A DNA stretch of 64,000 nucleotides from Gammaproteobacteria bacterium (GTDB lineage Bacteria; Pseudomonadota; Gammaproteobacteria; Xanthomonadales; SZUA-36): NCBI GenBank assembly GCA_024279945.1, contig JAJRRA010000037.1, forward strand, positions 1 through 64,000, in the 5' to 3' direction. Shown here in pieces: positions 8,159-16,581 of this stretch (positions are counted from its first letter, which is position 1; each line of letters starts with the position of its first letter). The notes under the pieces were generated by a model. That model did no database searches. It was not told where the DNA came from and saw nothing but the letters and a program-made list of their open reading frames with translations. The translations under genes and the position numbers were made by a program.

Positions 8159-8755
8159 TTGAGAAAAATTCAATTGAATCGAATCTGCGTCTACTGTGGT
8201 TCCAGCCCCGGTCGCCTGCCTGAATATCGGGCTGCAGCCCGGGCCCTGGGTCATGAACTGGCCGCACGCGGAATCGGCCTGGTCTACGGCGGCGCCGGTA
8301 TTGGCATAATGGGCGCGGTTGCTGACGCCGTACTGGAAAAAGGTGGTGAGGCTTTTGGCGTGATTCCATACGTGTTGGCCACCAGGGAAGTCGCACACCA
8401 GGGGCTGAACGAGTTGTTCGTGGTGAATTCAATGCACGAGCGCAAGGCCAAAATGGCGGAGTTATCCGATGGATTCATTGCACTACCGGGGGGATGGGGA
8501 ACTATTGAGGAAATCTTTGAGGTCTTGACCTGGGCACAACTGGGCTTGCATGAGAAGCCCTGTGGTCTATTGAATATTGCTTCTTATTACGACCCGCTCT
8601 TTGCTTTCATGGAACATGCATTTGATCAGCAATTCGTGCAGCAGGAATTTCGCCCAATGATCATGATGGATCAATCGGCCAGCGCCCTGCTGGACCGTTT
8701 TCGGGATTATCGCGCCCCGCATGTAAAGAAATGGATCGGCCCGGAAGAAACCTGA
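8159..8755 (+). CDS. LOG-family protein (nucleoside 5'-monophosphate phosphoribohydrolase)
   Basis: A 198-residue Rossmann-fold protein of the TIGR00730/LOG family. It carries the signature pieces NRICVYCGSSPG, LVYGGAGIGIMGAVADA, SMHERKAKMA (about residues 91-100) and PGGWGTIEEIFEVLTW (110-125). Family members cleave the N-glycosidic bond of nucleoside monophosphates and in some bacteria make cytokinin bases; the physiological substrate here is unknown. The start is TTG at 8159 or, five codons later, TTG 8174; no ATG is available before the conserved region. Transcribed away from the CarD-like gene. Confidence 0.88.
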   Translation: MRKIQLNRICVYCGSSPGRLPEYRAAARALGHELAARGIGLVYGGAGIGIMGAVADAVLEKGGEAFGVIPYVLATREVAHQGLNELFVVNSMHERKAKMAELSDGFIALPGGWGTIEEIFEVLTWAQLGLHEKPCGLLNIASYYDPLFAFMEHAFDQQFVQQEFRPMIMMDQSASALLDRFRDYRAPHVKKWIGPEET

Positions 8756-8761
8756 CCCGGA

Positions 8762-9625
8762 CTATTCAACCCCAAAGCCAGTCTCAAAACGCCAGGTCCG
8801 GGTGATGTGGAGAATATCCACCTGGTCGGAAATATTGTCGGGAAGAGGTGCATAGGGCGCGCACATTTGTACGATCCTTATAGCCGCCTGATCGACTTCC
8901 CGGATACCGGAACTGCGCATGATATCAATACTTTCGACCGTCCCGTTCCTGCGTATCCCCACGGTCAATACCAAGTCCCCGTGAAGTTTCTTCTGACGCA
9001 GTTCGCTGGGATAATTCATGTTGCCAACGCGCTCGACCTTTGACACCCAGGCACGCATATAGCTGGCAAACTCATATTCCTGCGTGTGGGCGGAGATGAA
9101 TTTACGTCGCGGCAGTTTTGATTTCCACTGTGCCTGCCGACTCAATTCGGGCTGCAGGCTGGCTATCTCCATGCTTTGCCGCATCAAGTGCGCAGCACTG
9201 GGCTGTTCGGTATCAGGCTGTTCACTACGGGTTTGCTCGAGCACCTCTGCAGTTTCAGCCTCCAGCGCCACAATCTCACGTGTTTCCTGTTCGGGGATTG
9301 GCAATTCCAGGCTGCTCTGCTGCTCATCCTGGCCTTGCTCCGGTATTGGCAGTTCACCGCTCACTTCTTGCGCAGGGCGTAAATTTTCGGCTACATCACC
9401 TCCACCCTGCTGTGATGCCTGGGCCAGGAATTCAGCCTCTTCCGGGGCATTTTCCGACCGCCACTTCACCAGCACGACATCCAGGGTGTCTGCCAGGCGG
9501 GACGATGATTTCAGGCCGACCTCAAAATTGACCCCGAGCAGAACCAGTGCGTGTAAAGCGGTGGCCAGTACAAGGAATAATTTGAAACGATCCTCCAGCC
9601 ATGAGTGGTTCTGGTGCCGGTCCAT
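8762..9625 (-). CDS. tonB: Energy transducer TonB-family protein
   Basis: A 287-residue protein with one N-terminal membrane anchor (about residues 14-34, FLVLATALHALVLLGVNF), a long Glu/Gln-rich periplasmic spacer, and a C-terminal TonB domain. The domain holds YPSELRQKKLHGDLVLTVGI and GTVESIDIMRSSGIREVD. It probably transmits proton-motive force to an outer-membrane partner. It sits beside gshB and pilG, as the type IV pilus-linked TonB3 does in P. aeruginosa, so a role in pilus function is plausible. The ATG at 9625 follows GGGGTGA and lies 2 bases past the gshB stop. Confidence 0.88.
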   Translation of the reverse strand: MDRHQNHSWLEDRFKLFLVLATALHALVLLGVNFEVGLKSSSRLADTLDVVLVKWRSENAPEEAEFLAQASQQGGGDVAENLRPAQEVSGELPIPEQGQDEQQSSLELPIPEQETREIVALEAETAEVLEQTRSEQPDTEQPSAAHLMRQSMEIASLQPELSRQAQWKSKLPRRKFISAHTQEYEFASYMRAWVSKVERVGNMNYPSELRQKKLHGDLVLTVGIRRNGTVESIDIMRSSGIREVDQAAIRIVQMCAPYAPLPDNISDQVDILHITRTWRFETGFGVE

Positions 9626-9627
9626 AC

Positions 9628-10605
9628 TCACCCCTGCCTTACCTGCTCCAGTGCATCGAACAGATCGGCAGCGATATTCAAGCCGAATTCGTGGTCGAGT
9701 TCACGAATACAAGTCGGGCTGGTGATATTGATTTCCGTCAACCAGTCGCCGATCACGTCCAGCCCGGCAAATACAATACCGCGATATTTCAGTTCCGGAG
9801 CAACCTGACTGACGATCCAGTAATCGCGATCGGTCAGCGCAATCCCTTTTCCCGTCCCGCCTTTTGCCAAATTACCCCTGAAGTCACCCTCCCCCGGTAT
9901 TCTGGCCAGTGCGTACGGAACCGGCTCACCATTAACTACCAGAATTCGTTTATCTCCCTGGGTGATCTCCGGTATGTATCGCTGCACCATGACCAGTTCA
10001 CGCTCCTTGTCCGTTATGGTCTCGAGTATCACATTGAGGTTAGGGTCTTGTGGACGGACCTGGAAAATGGACTCTCCACCCATTCCATCCAGCGGTTTGA
10101 CCACAGACAATCCGTGCTGGATGACAAAAGCCTTGATCTCAGCGCTGGATCGGCTGATCAGCGCCGGCACGCAACACTGAGGGAACTGCGTGATAAAACA
10201 CTTCTCATTGGCATCACGCAAAGCCTGGGGATGGTTGACCACCCGGACGCCGGCATTTGCGGCAAGATCCAGGATATAGGTCGTATAGACATAATCCATG
10301 TTGAAGGGCGGGTCCTTCCTCATCAAAAGGATGTCCAGTTCCGCAAGCTCCCCATGGGTGCGCTCCCCCAGGGTGAACCAGTCATCACTATTATCCCTGA
10401 TGCTGAGCTTCCGCATATGCCCCATGGCCGCCCCGTCTTTGATCGACAGGTCTGCAGTTTCCATATACAGCAGCTCATGCCCGCGCCTTTGCGCTTCCAG
10501 CAGCATGGCGAAAGTCGAGTCCTTGTAACTCTTGATGCTCGAGATTGGATCCATGATAACCCCGGTCCTGATGTTACCGCCGGTATTATGTTTGGAGTCG
10601 ACCAT
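9628..10605 (-). CDS. gshB: Glutathione synthetase
   Basis: A 325-residue ATP-grasp ligase that joins gamma-glutamylcysteine and glycine. Visible family pieces are GVIMDPISSIKSYKDSTFAM near the N terminus, LLMRKDPPFNMDYVYTTYIL, VVKPLDGMGGESIF in the ATP-grasp loop, and GLDVIGDWLTEINITSPT at the metal-binding end. The start at 10605 follows AAGGAAGGG closely and is preferred over a longer frame from 10689. The gene leads a minus-strand pair with tonB and is divergent from pilG, with 249 bases between the starts. Confidence 0.96.
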   Translation of the reverse strand: MVDSKHNTGGNIRTGVIMDPISSIKSYKDSTFAMLLEAQRRGHELLYMETADLSIKDGAAMGHMRKLSIRDNSDDWFTLGERTHGELAELDILLMRKDPPFNMDYVYTTYILDLAANAGVRVVNHPQALRDANEKCFITQFPQCCVPALISRSSAEIKAFVIQHGLSVVKPLDGMGGESIFQVRPQDPNLNVILETITDKERELVMVQRYIPEITQGDKRILVVNGEPVPYALARIPGEGDFRGNLAKGGTGKGIALTDRDYWIVSQVAPELKYRGIVFAGLDVIGDWLTEINITSPTCIRELDHEFGLNIAADLFDALEQVRQG

Positions 10606-10797
10606 TACCCTTCCTTGATGAAAAATCCCATTATCAACCCCCAGACTACATATTGCACCAGTCTCCTCTCCCGAAGAAGCCGAGCACAACGCAAATTGGA
10701 ATCTTAGCTTAATTTCATAAGCTATTGTAAGTTCTGGAATCTATGACTGAAAGTGGTAGACTAGATGATCCTGATTCTCATAATGGGGCTGGATTGT

Positions 10798-10828
10798 GTT
10801 CAAGCAGGCGCACAAAATACGCCTGAAC
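10798..10828 (+). promoter_or_regulatory. Inverted repeat in the pilG leader
   Basis: CAGGCG (10805-10810) pairs with CGCCTG (10820-10825) across a 9-base A-rich loop, with GTTC/GAAC pairing possible outside after a 3-base bulge. It lies about 30 bases upstream of the pilG start and just before AAGGATGGAG. There is no T-run, so a terminator is unlikely; a regulatory or mRNA-stability hairpin is an inference. A second inverted repeat, TAGCTTA/TAAGCTA (10705-10724), lies farther upstream in the same gshB-pilG gap. Confidence 0.4.
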
Positions 10829-10854
10829 CGGATTAGTTTTCTAAGGATGGAGTT

Positions 10855-11280
10855 ATGGCTGAAGAACACGCAAGAAACAATTCAGGGGTGATGAACGGCG
10901 ATGGAGCTGATGCCAGCCTGCGCATACTGGTAGTCGATGACAGCGCGACCATCAGGCGTTCCGCTGAAAGCATGCTCACCACTGCTGGCTACGATGTTGT
11001 CACAGCGGAAAATGGCTTTGAAGCGCTTTCCAAGGTCGCACGGCACAACCCCGATCTGATTTTTGTTGACATCATGATGCCGCGGCTGGACGGATACCAG
11101 ACCTGCGCCATCATCAAAAACAACTCTCAATACCGATCCACGCCTGTGGTCATGCTGACCAGTAAAGACGGTCTGTTTGACCAGGCTCGTGGCCGCGTTG
11201 TCGGATCTGACCTTTACCTTACCAAGCCGTTTACCAAAGAGGAACTACTCGCTGCGGTGCAACAGCACGCAGCCGCCTAA
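10855..11280 (+). CDS. pilG: Pil-Chp response regulator PilG
   Basis: A 141-residue single-domain CheY-like receiver. The acidic pair is D28-D29, the phospho-acceptor D72 is in VDIMMPRLDG, the switch Thr is in MLTSK (about 102), and the conserved Lys is in YLTKPF (124). A 20-residue unstructured leader precedes the domain. In the P. aeruginosa system PilG receives phosphate from ChpA and promotes pilus extension and cAMP signalling. A strong site AAGGATGGAG precedes the ATG. It heads the pilG-pilI-pilJ-chpA-chpC cluster; the usual next gene, pilH, is absent. Confidence 0.92.
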   Translation: MAEEHARNNSGVMNGDGADASLRILVVDDSATIRRSAESMLTTAGYDVVTAENGFEALSKVARHNPDLIFVDIMMPRLDGYQTCAIIKNNSQYRSTPVVMLTSKDGLFDQARGRVVGSDLYLTKPFTKEELLAAVQQHAAA

Positions 11281-11360
11281 TTCTGACCCATAGGCAGATC
11301 CATAGGCAAACCCATGCCAGGCAACATCCGTGTCCATAAACAGGGAAAGTAAAGGGACAG

Positions 11361-11909
11361 ATGAAATTAAATGGAAACATTGCCGCATTTGCGAAGCTTA
11401 TCGAATACGAGAAGCGCAGTGAAACCTTTGCACCTGGAAACAGCCACGACAGCGGTCCGTCCCGGGAATGGAGCGGCGTCACTTTCGCACTGGGGGATTC
11501 CAGGCTGGCATGCAGAATTGACCATATTCATGAAATCCTTCCCATTCCCGCCTCAACTCCCGTACCCGGGGCCAAACCCTGGATAATCGGACTGGCGAAT
11601 GTCAGAGGCTCTCTGATGACGGTGGTTGACCTGCTGTGGTTCCTGACCGGCGTGAGATCAGCAGTGACCCAGCGCAGCCGTTTACTGGCGACCCAGCTCA
11701 ATAAAGTGCCCATTGGCCTGATGATTGACGAGGTATTTGGCCAGCGGCATTTCCTCGACAGTGATGCGGTGAGCACCCGCTTACCCGAAAACTCTTCCTT
11801 GCGTGGCATCGTTAACAAGCAACACCGCTTCGGTGCGGAGACCTGGCAGGAACTCGATCTCGATCAATTATTCAATACAGCGGAGTTTCTCAATGGCGCA
11901 GCGGGCTAA
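11361..11909 (+). CDS. pilI: CheW-like adaptor PilI
   Basis: A 182-residue CheW-domain protein with the typical VTFALGDSRLACRIDHIHEI start of the fold and IIGLANVRGSLMTVVDL in the second half. It should bridge the receptor PilJ and the kinase ChpA at the cell pole. AAAGGGACAG directly precedes the ATG. The 3' end overlaps the chosen pilJ start by 17 bases, which supports co-translation. The 80-base gap before it, where pilH would be expected, has no coding potential. Confidence 0.9.
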   Translation: MKLNGNIAAFAKLIEYEKRSETFAPGNSHDSGPSREWSGVTFALGDSRLACRIDHIHEILPIPASTPVPGAKPWIIGLANVRGSLMTVVDLLWFLTGVRSAVTQRSRLLATQLNKVPIGLMIDEVFGQRHFLDSDAVSTRLPENSSLRGIVNKQHRFGAETWQELDLDQLFNTAEFLNGAAG

Positions 11910-14016
11910 TTCGCAAGGCAGAAAAGGCCGTTCGCCGCAGAAAGGATTTTTCCTCGATGGTGACAAAATGCAGCAGACAATGACCACCTCGAAATTCAGA
12001 CTCTGGATATGGGAATCTGGCGGACTCTATCTACTGGTCGGCCTGCTGGTAATTTTATTCGCGTTTGTTGCGGCTAATTTCTATCTTATTACAACAGACA
12101 GCCAGCATGAACAGGAATGGGTCAGGCTTTCAACTGATTTGCAGGTGCAGTCGCAACAAATTGCCAAATCAGCGTCTGAGGCAGTGGAGGGAAGCAGCAG
12201 CGCCTTCCTGGAACTTCGCGACTCAAGGAACTTGATTTCGAGCGCAATGAACTCGCTCAGACATGGGAACGCAGACAAATCTCTGCCTTCACTATCCTCC
12301 TCCTTGTCCAGCCCTCTGAGCAAACTCAGCAACACCTGGAACCGCATGAGCACGAATGCGAAAAATATCCTTGAGCGTGAGGCCATGATTCAGAAGTTTG
12401 TAAGGGCAAGCACTGAACTCACGAAAGCCATACCACAAATTCAATCACTTACTGACAGCGCAGTGCGGGATCTCACCCGGGAAGGCGCAGGAACCCAACA
12501 GGTATTCATCGCAGGCCGCCAACTGGTGCTGTCCGACCGCATGCTGCGGCACCTCAAGGAGATGCTCCGCGGGGGCAGCGGTTCCGGAGAAGCCGCTGAC
12601 AATTTCAGAATCGACACCGACTCCTTTGAACAGGTGCTCAGTGCCCTTCTGCAGGGCAGCAAAAGCGTTAACGTGACTCCGGTGCGCAGCAGCAGTGCGC
12701 TGAAATCCCTGCGCCAGGTTCAGCAGATTTTCAAACAAGCCCGGCCCAGCATCAATGTCATCCTCAATTCTTCAATCGATATCCTCGCCGTACGCGGCGC
12801 TGCAGATGAAATCTTTCTGGACAGTCATGACCTTTTCAGACTGTCGCGGGACATATCAGACGGCATTCTCAACCACTCCGATTCCCGCATCTGGCCGTCC
12901 TTACGGGCGGGATCGGCGGGCCTGGTTGTCATCCTGCTGATCATCACGCTGCTGGTACGCTCCTTCCTGGCTGCAGAGCGACGCCGCGCGATCAATGCCG
13001 GAATGCAAAACCAGAAAAACCAGCAGGCAATCATGCGCCTTCTCGACGAAATGAGTTCACTGGCTGATGGTGATCTCACCGTGCAGGCGACGGTAACGGA
13101 CGATATGACCGGCGCCATCGCCGACTCCATCAATTTCGCTGTGGAGCAGCTTCGTGAACTGGTAACAGGCATCAATATTACGGCACAAACCGTGGCTGAA
13201 TCAGCCCACGGAACCATGCAAATAACAGGCAAACTGGCATCCGCTTCCAGTCAGCAGGCTGAGCAGGTGCGTGAAGTCACCGATACCATCAATGACATGT
13301 CAGAATCTTTCGACATGATGGCCGAACGTTCACGCAAATCCAGCGAAGTGGCTCAAAAATCGGTGGCCATCGCCAATAACGGATCAAACATGGTGCAGCA
13401 AACCATCCGGGGCATGGATACCATTCGTAACCAAATCCAGGAGACATCAAAACGGATCAAACGCCTCGGGGAGTCCTCACAGGAAATCGGTGATATTGTT
13501 GAACTGATCAACGGAATTGCCGAGCAAACCAACATCCTGGCATTGAATGCAGCCATCCAGTCAGCCTCGGCCGGTGGTGCCGGACGAGGCTTCGCAGTCG
13601 TTGCGGATGAGGTCCAGCGCCTGGCTGAGCGCGCCACCAATGCAACGCGAAGAATTGAAATACTGGTTAAGAACATTCAGGCAGATACTTCCGAGGCTGT
13701 CATTTCTATGGAATCTACGACTTCGGAGGTTGTCAGCGGCGCCAGGAAAGCAGAAGACGCCGGGGAAGCACTGGTACAAATCGAATCCGTTTCCAAGAAC
13801 CTTTCCCGCCTGATTGAAGAAATTTCAAGCGAAGCTCAGGCCCAATCACAAACAGCAACGCAAGTCGCTGGGCAAATGACCGGAATTCGGGATATTTCGA
13901 TCAAGACTTCAGAGGGCACTAACCGCACGGCCCAGTCGATGGGTCAACTAGCTGACCTGGTCAGCAAACTCAGTGAATCAGTAGCTGATTTCAAACTACC
14001 AAAGCAGGATGCTTAG
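11893..14016 (+). CDS. pilJ: Methyl-accepting chemotaxis protein PilJ
   Basis: A 707-residue transmembrane receptor. A first membrane helix (about residues 42-64, GGLYLLVGLLVILFAF) is followed by a large periplasmic region, a second helix (about 336-357), a HAMP-like linker and a cytoplasmic signalling domain. The hairpin tip NILALNAAIQSASAGGAG with GRGFAVVADEVQRLAERA is the PilJ form (IQSASAG instead of IEAARAG). The ATG at 11893 is chosen because GGAG lies 7 bases upstream; a frame from 11803 would overlap pilI more deeply. No methyltransferase gene (pilK) follows. Confidence 0.92.
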   Translation: MAQRANSQGRKGRSPQKGFFLDGDKMQQTMTTSKFRLWIWESGGLYLLVGLLVILFAFVAANFYLITTDSQHEQEWVRLSTDLQVQSQQIAKSASEAVEGSSSAFLELRDSRNLISSAMNSLRHGNADKSLPSLSSSLSSPLSKLSNTWNRMSTNAKNILEREAMIQKFVRASTELTKAIPQIQSLTDSAVRDLTREGAGTQQVFIAGRQLVLSDRMLRHLKEMLRGGSGSGEAADNFRIDTDSFEQVLSALLQGSKSVNVTPVRSSSALKSLRQVQQIFKQARPSINVILNSSIDILAVRGAADEIFLDSHDLFRLSRDISDGILNHSDSRIWPSLRAGSAGLVVILLIITLLVRSFLAAERRRAINAGMQNQKNQQAIMRLLDEMSSLADGDLTVQATVTDDMTGAIADSINFAVEQLRELVTGINITAQTVAESAHGTMQITGKLASASSQQAEQVREVTDTINDMSESFDMMAERSRKSSEVAQKSVAIANNGSNMVQQTIRGMDTIRNQIQETSKRIKRLGESSQEIGDIVELINGIAEQTNILALNAAIQSASAGGAGRGFAVVADEVQRLAERATNATRRIEILVKNIQADTSEAVISMESTTSEVVSGARKAEDAGEALVQIESVSKNLSRLIEEISSEAQAQSQTATQVAGQMTGIRDISIKTSEGTNRTAQSMGQLADLVSKLSESVADFKLPKQDA

Positions 14017-14082
14017 AACGCTTGCAGGGACTCTCCTCACTGGAAGGCACAGCAATATGGCAGCACACATAGAGACACGAGA

Positions 14083-16581
14083 ATGATGATCGAAGGTTCA
14101 AGATCCAGTTCAGCGATCAGTTGGGTTCGTGAGGACATTGATGCCTGCCTGGAAACCATTCGCGACAACCTGGAAACCTATGCAGAGGACTCCTCACAAC
14201 GCGAACCCCTGCGAACCGTCCAGGATGAGCTTGAGCGCCTCAACCTGACCTTCCTGACCATGGAGCAGGAGGGAGCCAGCATCCTGACTGATGAAATGAT
14301 CGCCGTGGGAGGTCACATGCTGCATAACGGCAGTGCCAACCAGCATGAATCTCTGGCCGCCTTGACCGACGCGGTCATTGTACTGCCGTCCTATCTTGAT
14401 CGTCTGCAGGCCGGTCACGAGGACCTGCCCATCCTGCTACTGCCCACGCTCAACGAATTACGGGCTACTTATGACGAAACGCTGCTATCAGAGGGCACGT
14501 TGTTTGCGCCCGATCTCGATGTGATCATTCCTGAGTTGAGCGGATGCGAAGCAGATGCCATCGCAAACACTGAATTCACCTCATGGGCGCGCCGGGTCCG
14601 AGGCCAGTACCAGAGTGCACTGTTGGGCTGGTTGCAGGAACAGTCAAAAGACAGGTTATTGATCCCACTTCAGGACGTATGCGAGAAGCTTTACATTCGG
14701 CTTGGGCGTAACGAACTGCGGCGTCTTTGGTGGATTGCCCGCCTGGGCATGGAAGGCCTGCGCGACGGATCAATTGACAATGACCTGCCCCTGCGCCGCT
14801 TGTTCGCCAGGCTGGACCTAACGCTCAAGGCAATGGCGGAAAATGGTGAATACGGCCCCACCAACGACACCATTACTGCATTGTCTCGAGCCCTGTTGTT
14901 CTATGCGGCTCAAGCCCGCCCCGGCAGCAAGGCTACGGACAACTTACGCGAACGTTTCAAGCTGGATGAACTGATTCCGGACCGCGATGCTCTGATGCGA
15001 GCGCGCGGGGCTGTGACCGGCCGTGATGCAGAACTGTTCCAGTCCATCGGTGAGGCGATACGCGAAGAACTGGCGCAGGTCAAAAATACGCTGGACATGG
15101 AACTGCGCACAGGCCGCGTCGATTCAGAGGAGCGCGCCAACAGCGTGGCATCACTGCAACAATTGAGTGATACGCTCCAGATGTTGAACCTTCCCGTGCC
15201 GGCCAAGGCAATTGAGGACCTGTTGACTTCGCTGGAGGAAACTACCGGCGTCAGCAATATGGACCTTGATTCACCCTTGCTGGCGTTGGCGCAGAAGCTA
15301 CTGGTGGTTGAATCTATTCTGGATACGCATATCCAGTTGCTCGGTGAACCAGTCGATGAGAATCAGAACGCTGGATTTATCGAACTTGCCGCTCACGAAC
15401 AAAGACTGATCATCAACAGCATGCTGGATGAATGCGTCCGCAGCCTGCATGAAACCCAGGATGCCGTAAGGGCACGCCTTGAAGGAGATGCCCAGGCGAA
15501 TTTTACCCATTCATTACAACTCATCTCCGGCGCATTGGAGGTTGCATCACAAGCTGAAGTTGCTGAACTGACCGAAAAACTGGAACGGGCACTGACCGTC
15601 GAACTGACTGCCGCGCCCGATGATGAGGCTGGCCCCGAAAGCCAATTGGAGCCACTCACCGATGCGGTCGCCGCGCTGGAATTGTATCTTACCGGCTGCC
15701 GTGATGAGCAAACCGACAGCCGGCGCTATCTCGAGGTAATGCGTTCCAGACTCGAGGGCCTGTCGAAAGCTAATGCCGATGGCGGCGTGAAAACTGAGGC
15801 GGCGGTTGTCCCGGATGATATCAAGCCACTAAAACCGGTTGTTACACCGCCTAAAACGCCACGCACCAGTGTGCCGGATATCGACTCTACCATGCTTGAA
15901 ATCTTCCTCGAGGAGTTCGACACCGTGGTCGCCCAACTCCGGCAAAACCTTCACTCCTGGCTGGAAAACAGCCAGGACAACAAAGCCGCAGGCGAACTCA
16001 GGCGAGGCTTCCACACGCTCAAGGGCAGTGGCCGCATGATCGGTGCAATGGAGATTGGCGACTTCTCATGGCGCATTGAGGAACTGTTCAACAGCGTGCT
16101 GGACAACAGGATTCACTACCATACATCCATTGGCCATGCCGTCAGGCTGGCCATTGGCGCACTTGATGAGATGAAAGCCAGGCTGCTGGGTGAACCCAGC
16201 AATTTGACCACGGTCGGCATCGAGAGTCTGGCCGGTTTCGCACGACAGTTGACCAGCGGCAATGAACCGCACGTGAGCTCGCTGGAGGGGGCTATTCCCG
16301 ACAGCCTGCTGGCGCTGGTCCTGGATATTCCGGGAGCAGGAACCGGCTCCACGGCCGAACTGGTGACCCCGGTTCTGGAGAAACCTGCACCGCGAGAGCC
16401 AAAAGAGCCAAAAGAATCCACAGAAAATCTGCCATTGTCGAAGGCTCATCATCAAAACCCTTTGTCGATCCTGCCTTGCTCCAGATCATCGTGGGCGAGG
16501 TGCAGCAGTATCTCGCCGAGTTGGAACCATTCGTTTCCGGGCTGGCGTCGGGGTCCGACCAGGAAGTCAGCGCTGAGCTGA
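14083..16581 (+). CDS. chpA: Chemosensory hybrid kinase ChpA, N-terminal fragment (frameshifted)
   Basis: This 832-codon frame is the first part of a ChpA-type CheA hybrid. It is Leu/Glu-rich and helical, with a phosphotransfer (HPt) domain at about residues 610-720 whose site is GFHTLKGSGRMIG (His near 643). After a Pro/Glu/Lys linker (EKPAPREPKEPKESTEN) the frame changes character and ends in a Ser/Trp/Arg-rich tail that looks non-coding. The true continuation lies one frame back, in the gene listed from 16476. One extra A in the run at 16424-16427 would restore a single 1795-residue protein. It is either a real mutation or a sequence error. Confidence 0.75.
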   Translation: MMIEGSRSSSAISWVREDIDACLETIRDNLETYAEDSSQREPLRTVQDELERLNLTFLTMEQEGASILTDEMIAVGGHMLHNGSANQHESLAALTDAVIVLPSYLDRLQAGHEDLPILLLPTLNELRATYDETLLSEGTLFAPDLDVIIPELSGCEADAIANTEFTSWARRVRGQYQSALLGWLQEQSKDRLLIPLQDVCEKLYIRLGRNELRRLWWIARLGMEGLRDGSIDNDLPLRRLFARLDLTLKAMAENGEYGPTNDTITALSRALLFYAAQARPGSKATDNLRERFKLDELIPDRDALMRARGAVTGRDAELFQSIGEAIREELAQVKNTLDMELRTGRVDSEERANSVASLQQLSDTLQMLNLPVPAKAIEDLLTSLEETTGVSNMDLDSPLLALAQKLLVVESILDTHIQLLGEPVDENQNAGFIELAAHEQRLIINSMLDECVRSLHETQDAVRARLEGDAQANFTHSLQLISGALEVASQAEVAELTEKLERALTVELTAAPDDEAGPESQLEPLTDAVAALELYLTGCRDEQTDSRRYLEVMRSRLEGLSKANADGGVKTEAAVVPDDIKPLKPVVTPPKTPRTSVPDIDSTMLEIFLEEFDTVVAQLRQNLHSWLENSQDNKAAGELRRGFHTLKGSGRMIGAMEIGDFSWRIEELFNSVLDNRIHYHTSIGHAVRLAIGALDEMKARLLGEPSNLTTVGIESLAGFARQLTSGNEPHVSSLEGAIPDSLLALVLDIPGAGTGSTAELVTPVLEKPAPREPKEPKESTENLPLSKAHHQNPLSILPCSRSSWARCSSISPSWNHSFPGWRRGPTRKSALS

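Noticed and set aside
9601-10707. Long open frame on the + strand (368 codons) antisense to gshB and tonB
   Set aside because: It covers the whole of gshB, a clear ATP-grasp enzyme on the other strand, and its translation has no recognisable motifs and a His/Gln-rich composition typical of antisense frames.
16395-16430. Programmed -1 frameshift in chpA
   Set aside because: The CCAAAAGA sequences permit Lys-tRNA slippage, but there is no full X XXY YYZ heptamer, no downstream stem or pseudoknot that I can see, and no family precedent; a single-base deletion is simpler.
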